In this document: one piece after another, positions 59,309-64,000 of the stretch
Numbering within the stretch: the first letter of the stretch is position 1
Layout of the letters: each line of letters begins with the position of its first letter
DNA from: JBMYRH01 sp049602155
GTDB taxonomy: Bacteria; Myxococcota_A; UBA9042; PHBI01; JBMYRH01
DNA length: 64,000 nucleotides
Reading direction: 5' to 3'
NCBI GenBank assembly: GCA_049602155.1
Contig: JBMYRH010000005.1
Span: 186,001 to 250,000, forward strand
Made by a program: the position numbers and the translations under genes
Notes under the pieces: generated by a model
Told to the model about the DNA's origin: nothing
Databases searched by the model: none
The model's input: the letters and a program-made list of their open reading frames with translations, nothing else

Positions 59309-61035
59309 AGCTCAAGACACGCCTAATTCTCGTGGTGCTCGCCGTCTCTTGGATCCCGTTAGGGGTCGTGACGGGGGTCCTCTCTGTGCGCACAGAGGCG
59401 ATGTATATGGAGGCCCACGATGCGCAACGCGACGCTGCTGTGCGTGCCGTCGGCGGAGAACTAAGCCGGACCATTGATCGCATCGATGCTGCGTTGGCTA
59501 ACGTCGCGAACAGCCGCTTCTTGACGAACTCGGTGCTCCAGCCGCTCGAACACAGTCGGTTCTACAGTGACTCACAGGTGCAAAGAGACGTTGGGGTAGA
59601 GGCCAAGCGCCTAGTGAGCGCAGCCGACGTAGAGACCTTGCACCTCTACGACTTGGAAGAGGGCGGTCGTGGGTTAGCGCTCGGGCATCGAACGGGCACA
59701 CAAGCGCCGGATCCGACGGTCGTGACCTGGGCGCGTCGCCGACCGGGGACTGCGCAGCTTCGACGTGACACGATCGATGGAGCGGGCGGCACCGTGGAGG
59801 ACGTTTGGACACTGCAAGTTGTCCGGGTCTTAGGTGATCGTGTGGCGATCGTGGGTGGACGTGTCCTCTCAGCGGACTGGCTCAAGGGGCTCCTGACGAC
59901 ATACGCAGGGGGGACATTTGCGGCTCTTGAAGACCCTGGTGGGACGATCTTAGCGGCGACGTACGACACGGCTACGCCCCCATCCGAGGCGCGTCACGAG
60001 CTTGTTAGGCGCCCTGTGCGAGGGGGAGCGTCGCGGGGAGAGATTGGGACGTTGCGCCTCTATATCGACCGTGAGCCTCTTGTGCGGGCGGTCCGTGAAG
60101 TGTGGGCGATGGCCGGTGCTGTGGCGCTTTTGAGCGCGCTCCTCGCGCTCTTTGTCGGCTGGTGGACCTCGCGTCGGTTGGCGCGTCCGCTAGAGCGGCT
60201 GGCGTCGGCGGCGGGCGCGATCGCCTCAGGGGCCCGCGATGAGCGGGTACCGGAGGTCAGCGGTCGCGACGAGGTGGCGATGCTCACCGAGGCTTTCAAC
60301 CAGATGACCGCGGACCTCTCGGAGTCTGAGGACCGGTTGAGGCACGCTGAGCGCATCGCGGCGTGGCAGGAGATCGCGCGCCGCATCGCTCATGAGATCA
60401 AGAACCCACTCTTCCCGATACAGATGTCGATCGAGACCCTGCAGAAGGTCCATGAACGGCGACACCCCGACTTCGAAGAGGTCTTTGAAGAGTCCACTCG
60501 GACCATCCTGGAGGAAGTGGAGAGGATGGGGCGGATTGTCACGGAGTTTAGAGACTTTGCGCGCTTGCCGGTGCCACAGCTCGCGCGGACGGATCTCTCC
60601 AGTCTCTTGAGGTCTGTCGTGGTCCTACATCAGGGGGTCGCTCCTGGGATCGACGTGTCGTGGGATGGCCCAGAAGAGACCTGGGTCAACATCGACGCCG
60701 ACCAGATCACTGCCGTGGCCACTAACCTGGTGAAGAATGCGATCGAAGCGCACGGGTTGCAGCCCTCCGAGGATGCGCATGTCCTTGTGCGTCTGAGTGC
60801 ACCTCAGGGGCAGGGAGTGGTCTGGACCGTCGAAGATAACGGTGCGGGCATGCCGGACGATGTCCGCGCGAAGCTCTTCACGCCTTATTTCACGACGAAG
60901 TCGTCCGGCACAGGGCTCGGCTTGGCCATCAGCCATCGGATCGTCGTGGAGCACGAGGGGCGGATCGGTGTGTCGAGTGAAGTGGGGCAGGGCACGATGT
61001 TTGAGGTCCAATTACCGGGGTCATCCGGAGCATGA
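59305..61035 (+). CDS. NtrY-type sensor histidine kinase
   Basis: 576 residues from the ATG at 59305 (ATGA overlap). TM1 at ~6-25, a ~240-residue extracytoplasmic domain, TM2 at ~255-280 (WAMAGAVALLSALLALFVGWW), HAMP (~280-335), then HisKA with RRIAHEIKNPLFPIQMS (phosphoacceptor His in AHEIKNP) and HATPase_c with NLVKNAIEA (N box), VEDNGAGMP (G1), FTPYFTTKSSGTGLGLAISH (F and G2 boxes) and GQGTMFEV. HisKA is of the NtrB/NtrY type. No response regulator gene is adjacent, so the partner is elsewhere. Coupled to a solute-binding protein. Confidence 0.95.
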   Translation: MKLKTRLILVVLAVSWIPLGVVTGVLSVRTEAMYMEAHDAQRDAAVRAVGGELSRTIDRIDAALANVANSRFLTNSVLQPLEHSRFYSDSQVQRDVGVEAKRLVSAADVETLHLYDLEEGGRGLALGHRTGTQAPDPTVVTWARRRPGTAQLRRDTIDGAGGTVEDVWTLQVVRVLGDRVAIVGGRVLSADWLKGLLTTYAGGTFAALEDPGGTILAATYDTATPPSEARHELVRRPVRGGASRGEIGTLRLYIDREPLVRAVREVWAMAGAVALLSALLALFVGWWTSRRLARPLERLASAAGAIASGARDERVPEVSGRDEVAMLTEAFNQMTADLSESEDRLRHAERIAAWQEIARRIAHEIKNPLFPIQMSIETLQKVHERRHPDFEEVFEESTRTILEEVERMGRIVTEFRDFARLPVPQLARTDLSSLLRSVVVLHQGVAPGIDVSWDGPEETWVNIDADQITAVATNLVKNAIEAHGLQPSEDAHVLVRLSAPQGQGVVWTVEDNGAGMPDDVRAKLFTPYFTTKSSGTGLGLAISHRIVVEHEGRIGVSSEVGQGTMFEVQLPGSSGA

Positions 61036-61084
61036 GCACTCGGTCGAGTTGCGACCTGCGACAAGCACGACATAGACTCGTCGC

Positions 61085-61846
61085 ATGCGCGTCCCACTGA
61101 CCATCATTGCAGCCCTGTTCTTCGTCGCTTGTGAGAGCAAGCCGTTCGCTGATCTGAGCCAGACTGCGAGCTTCGATAAGCATGGGGTCGCCTTTGACTA
61201 CCCCGGCAACTGGGTGCTCACAGAGGCCGAGGCTGGTGCGAAGGACGGCGCCAAGCTTTACATGATGACCGTGCGCACCCCTTCAGGGGCATTTGTGACG
61301 GTGCAATCCTTTGAAGAGCGCATGAAGTTGCGCGTCGAGGACTGGGCAGATCGCCTGACAAAGGACTACGAGCGGCGCTTCAGTGAGCGCTCACAGACGC
61401 TCGAGCCGGGTGAACGCACAGCCAAGCAGCGTCAACTGCTGGGTGAGGTCCGAGATGGCCTTCAACAAGGCTTCACGGTCATTGAAGGGGACCGACGAGC
61501 CAGTCTGAACGCCGAACTCTATGTCGCTGAGTTCCCAGGCGGTACTGCCACCGTCCTCATGCAGGGCTCCGCGGAGGATTTTACGCAAGGTCAACAGGGG
61601 TTTGAGCTGGTGCTCAATTCTTTGAAATGGACCCGGCCAGCGCCGGACAGAGAGACCCCGACGATCGACATCGTCGCGCCACCAAACGAGAACGGAGAGC
61701 CTGACTTCGACAAGGCCACCATCGTGGTGAACGCACCTGCGGACGGGGCACCTGAACCTGCAGCCAAGGGCGCTGAGGGTGCCGAAAAAGCGCCAGAAGC
61801 TGAAGGGAAGCTCGCTCCGACGGCGGCTCCTGCGCAGGCGCCCTGA
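61085..61846 (+). CDS. Lipoprotein of unknown function
   Basis: 253 residues. Lipoprotein signal MRVPLTIIAALFFVACE (lipobox FVAC). Mature domain ~20-190: FDKHGVAFDYPGNWVLTEAE, FVTVQSFEERM, VEDWADRLTKDYERRF, AELYVAEFPGGTATVLMQGSAEDF; a PsbP-like or DcrB-like alpha/beta sandwich fits the start (FxYPxxW). Ends with an Ala/Pro-rich tail. I do not recognise a specific family. Stands alone, 49 bases after the kinase gene. Confidence 0.75.
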   Translation: MRVPLTIIAALFFVACESKPFADLSQTASFDKHGVAFDYPGNWVLTEAEAGAKDGAKLYMMTVRTPSGAFVTVQSFEERMKLRVEDWADRLTKDYERRFSERSQTLEPGERTAKQRQLLGEVRDGLQQGFTVIEGDRRASLNAELYVAEFPGGTATVLMQGSAEDFTQGQQGFELVLNSLKWTRPAPDRETPTIDIVAPPNENGEPDFDKATIVVNAPADGAPEPAAKGAEGAEKAPEAEGKLAPTAAPAQAP

Positions 61847-61896
61847 CGTTTGACAGGGCGCCCCTGTGCCTTGACCGTGGTGCTGACGAGAGGGGT

Positions 61897-63024
61897 ATGG
61901 CGAAGCAACGGAAGACAGCAGCCGATGTCGTCGACTTAGACGGGGCATCGCGACGAGGCAGCGCGCCGGCAGCTCGCTACGCTGACCCGGCGTTCCTTGA
62001 GCTGGAGCGTGAGCGGGTCTTTGCGCGCTCTTGGTTGGTCGCTGGGTTGTCTTATCGCGTCGCCAACCGAGGTGACTATTTAACCTTTGATGAGCTCGAG
62101 CAGTCGGTCTTGATCATCCGTGACAAGGCTGGAGTGCTCCACGCCTTCCACAACACATGTCGTCACCGCGGGACACGCTTGCTGGATGGTAGCGGCTGCG
62201 TAAAGGCCATTCGTTGCCCCTACCATGACTGGAAATATTCGCTGGATGGGCGGCTTAAGCACATCCCTGGTCAAGAGGGCTTCTCGGTCGATATCGACAA
62301 GTCAGAGCGCAGCTTGCTGCCCGTCCATGTGGATGAGGCCCTTGGCTTTGTGTGGCTGAATTTCTCGGAGTCACCGGAGCCCCTCGCAGCCTCACTTGGG
62401 GCGACGGTCTCGGAGATCGCGCCGTACCGTCTTGAGGAGATGCGCCCGATTCAAGAGGTCACTTGGGCCCTCGACTGCAACTGGAAAGCGGTCTTGGATA
62501 ACGCGACCGAGTCCTACCATATCCCGATGGTGCACGGCGGCTCTGTCGATCCCCTGACGGAGGATGTGCCGGACTTCGTGACCTTTGGGGATCACTACCG
62601 CCTCAGTCTGTCGATCAGTGACTATGGTTGGCGACGCGCCGTCGACCGTGTCACGAGCCGCGGAGGCCCTTATACGGCGCGGCAGATGTCTGCCCTTCAG
62701 AAGTACGTCTTCTTCCCGAACTTCTTGGTCAACTTGATCCCATGCCACCTGACCGTGTTTCAAGTGTGGCCCATCGACGCGCAGCGATGCCGTTTCTTTT
62801 ACGGCTTTTATGGGCGAGAGGGGGCCAACCCCATCGAGTGGTTGCGTTCAAGGGCCACATGGATGGCCTCGCGCTACATCTTAAGAGAGGACAAGGCGAT
62901 CCTCGCGCGCTTCCAACGGGGCGCACAGGCGGGGCACATTCAGGCCCACGCATTCCACAACGGTGAGGTCGCTATCGACCACTATCATCGCGTCTTAGAC
63001 CGCTGGATTACGACGCGGTCTTAG
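61897..63024 (+). CDS. Rieske ring-hydroxylating dioxygenase, large subunit type
   Basis: 375 residues. Rieske centre: CRHRGTRLLDGSGCVKAIRCPYHDWKYS, with C-x-H and C-x2-H ligands of the [2Fe-2S] cluster. Non-heme iron domain: LDCNWKAVLDNATESYHIPMVHGG with the His pair in YHxxxxH and a nearby bridging Asp. Typical aromatic-ring-hydroxylating or carnitine/choline-type monooxygenase alpha subunit. No ferredoxin or reductase gene is adjacent, so electrons must come from elsewhere. Substrate not known. Convergent with mtaB, stop codons overlapping. Confidence 0.9.
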   Translation: MAKQRKTAADVVDLDGASRRGSAPAARYADPAFLELERERVFARSWLVAGLSYRVANRGDYLTFDELEQSVLIIRDKAGVLHAFHNTCRHRGTRLLDGSGCVKAIRCPYHDWKYSLDGRLKHIPGQEGFSVDIDKSERSLLPVHVDEALGFVWLNFSESPEPLAASLGATVSEIAPYRLEEMRPIQEVTWALDCNWKAVLDNATESYHIPMVHGGSVDPLTEDVPDFVTFGDHYRLSLSISDYGWRRAVDRVTSRGGPYTARQMSALQKYVFFPNFLVNLIPCHLTVFQVWPIDAQRCRFFYGFYGREGANPIEWLRSRATWMASRYILREDKAILARFQRGAQAGHIQAHAFHNGEVAIDHYHRVLDRWITTRS

Positions 63025-64000
63025 TGATCTAGACGGGTCGCGAGGAGGCAGAGTTCCCCGGAGCTGCGCATCTCACGGAGCCCTGTCGCTTGGACGGTCA
63101 CGTGCTGACCACGGGCGTGCGCGACCTGAGCGGAGGGGATAAAGACACGGTAGTAGTTCGCCGTGTAGCCAGCGCACCATTCACCAGGCTCTAGGCTCTC
63201 CACGGAGGGGGCCTCGCCCTCGACCAAGACCTCGAGTGGGCGCCCAGCTGCGAGTACGCGTGTGTAGTGCATCCTGAGTCGTTCACGGCTCAGATCCATC
63301 AACTCGTGGACCCGTCGTTTTCGCTCGGCGGGCGGCACGGGGCTGTCGAGGCGGGTGGCTGCGGTCCCTTCTCGTTCGCTGTAGGGGAAGACGTGCAGTC
63401 GGTGCCACGGCAGACTGGAGAGCCGCTCAAGGCTCCATCGATGCATCGCCTCTGTCTCGCCCGGGAACCCGCAGATGACGTCCATGCCCACGAAGAGGCC
63501 TCCAGGGAGGTCACGCTCGGTCTCAATGCGCTCGCTGATCGCTCCGAGATCACTCAGCGTTGTCACGACATCATCCGCCGAATAGCGGCGCTTCATGCGC
63601 TTGAGGATGACGTCGTGGGGGCTCTGCAATGAGACATGTACGTGGGGGCAGAGGCGCGGTTCATTCGCGAGCATCTCCCTGAGCCTCGGAGAGAGCTCTT
63701 GGGGATCCATACTGCTGGTCCGCAGGCGCTTTAGCGGGGTCTCTCGGAGCAAGAGCGAGACGAGGTCTTCAAAGTCAAAGGCCTCGCCTGAGTCGTCTCC
63801 ATAGTCCCCGAGCGCGGTCCCGGTGAGGACGACCTCCTGAGCGCCCTGAGCGCAGACCTCTCGCACTTGGCGGACGAGATCGATGGGGCGCAGGTGGCGG
63901 GCTGGGCCGCGTGCATAGGGGATGATGCAGTAGGTGCAAAAGGCGTCACAGCCCTCCTGCACTTTGAGGAACACCCGTGTCCGTCCGACATCCACCGGGG
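63021..64000 (-). CDS. mtaB: tRNA t6A37 methylthiotransferase MtaB (3' part)
   Basis: The frame is open through the window end, so the N-terminal UPF0004 domain is missing. Radical-SAM CxxxCxxC cluster is in KVQEGCDAFCTYCIIPYARG (CDAFCTYC). Further: LTGTALGDYG, HVHVSLQSPHDVILKRMKRRYS, GMDVICGFPGETEAM, LHVFPYSEREGTAA, then a TRAM-type end (MHYTRVLAAGRPLEVLVEGEA). It adds a methylthio group to t6A37 in tRNA for ANN codons. Cytoplasmic. Usual partial length about 430, so ~100 residues are outside. Confidence 0.9.
   Translation of the reverse strand, partial: PVDVGRTRVFLKVQEGCDAFCTYCIIPYARGPARHLRPIDLVRQVREVCAQGAQEVVLTGTALGDYGDDSGEAFDFEDLVSLLLRETPLKRLRTSSMDPQELSPRLREMLANEPRLCPHVHVSLQSPHDVILKRMKRRYSADDVVTTLSDLGAISERIETERDLPGGLFVGMDVICGFPGETEAMHRWSLERLSSLPWHRLHVFPYSEREGTAATRLDSPVPPAERKRRVHELMDLSRERLRMHYTRVLAAGRPLEVLVEGEAPSVESLEPGEWCAGYTANYYRVFIPSAQVAHARGQHVTVQATGLREMRSSGELCLLATRLDH

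Noticed and set aside
1..64000. CRISPR arrays, phage or IS elements
   Set aside because: No spaced direct repeats, transposase or integrase frames, or terminal inverted repeats were seen; the only tandem repeats are coding (18-base and 9-base units).

Overview
The window is high-GC bacterial DNA, densely coded on both strands, and most likely comes from a myxobacterial or Bradymonadia-like deltaproteobacterium (Myxococcota in the wide sense). The evidence is a MYXO-CTERM-like sorting tail (gene at 36012), an AgmX/PglI-type envelope protein (49853), a Ser/Thr kinase fused to an ATPase and TPR module (29683), many lipoproteins with long Asp/Thr/Ser linkers after the lipobox, and Cys-rich repeat lipoproteins of the CGxDGCGGxCGxC type. 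A run of exactly 100 N (22376-22475) inside a tandem repeat shows a draft or metagenomic assembly. I see no phage, insertion sequence, CRISPR array or plasmid gene.

Layout. 1-1465: the end of a sugar-nucleotide epimerase and a DegT/DnrJ/EryC1 aminotransferase (surface sugar synthesis), then a 317-base convergent gap with several nested hairpins (candidate structured RNA). 1783-9499: minus-strand secreted hydrolases and adhesive proteins: nuclease-like lipoprotein, large esterase-like lipoprotein, 14-repeat Cys-rich protein, HEAT-like protein, zinc metalloprotease lipoprotein. 9650-12977: voltage-gated-type K+ channel and a CotH-kinase lipoprotein. 12984-21126: a tightly coupled minus-strand operon of a TatT-type TRAP transporter (TPR lipoprotein, binding protein, fused permease), lysoplasmalogenase-like YhhN, cupin and alpha/beta hydrolase, preceded by a ceramidase-like lipoprotein. 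21240-27479: small beta-domain lipoprotein, a Lys/Pro/Val repeat protein broken by the N gap, and a 1434-residue mosaic lipoprotein with Notch-like, PPC-like and somatomedin-B-like modules.

27496-38041: two HAD phosphatases, a DUF2914 protein, a short EIIA-Ntr domain, the kinase-ATPase-TPR protein, an Rrf2 regulator, an unknown lipoprotein, the MYXO-CTERM protein and ribosomal protein L28. 38168-46559: MBL hydrolase, a five-gene translationally coupled operon (small lipoprotein, CPBP protease, unknown, GMC oxidoreductase, membrane protein), glpD with a rich upstream control region, and a 37-codon small ORF missed by ordinary length cut-offs. 46965-54497: zinc-ribbon protein with repeated EE(K/R)TxAFDP motifs, IHF/HU protein, tRNA-Arg(CCT), AgmX-like protein, an MGMT fused to a helical repeat region, TatA, and a TPR protein. 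54655-64000: class A penicillin-binding protein, FG-GAP-like protein, a family-5-like solute-binding protein coupled to an NtrY-type histidine kinase, a lipoprotein, a Rieske oxygenase and the 3' part of mtaB.

Taken together the region encodes much envelope and extracellular machinery: surface lipoproteins that could attack lipid, protein and nucleic acid, plus uptake and signalling genes. The most promising undescribed units are the TRAP/lipid-enzyme operon, the five-gene CPBP/GMC operon, the structured region at 1499-1696, the MGMT fusion and the mosaic lipoprotein. Functions are inferred from motifs read by eye; no database search was run.
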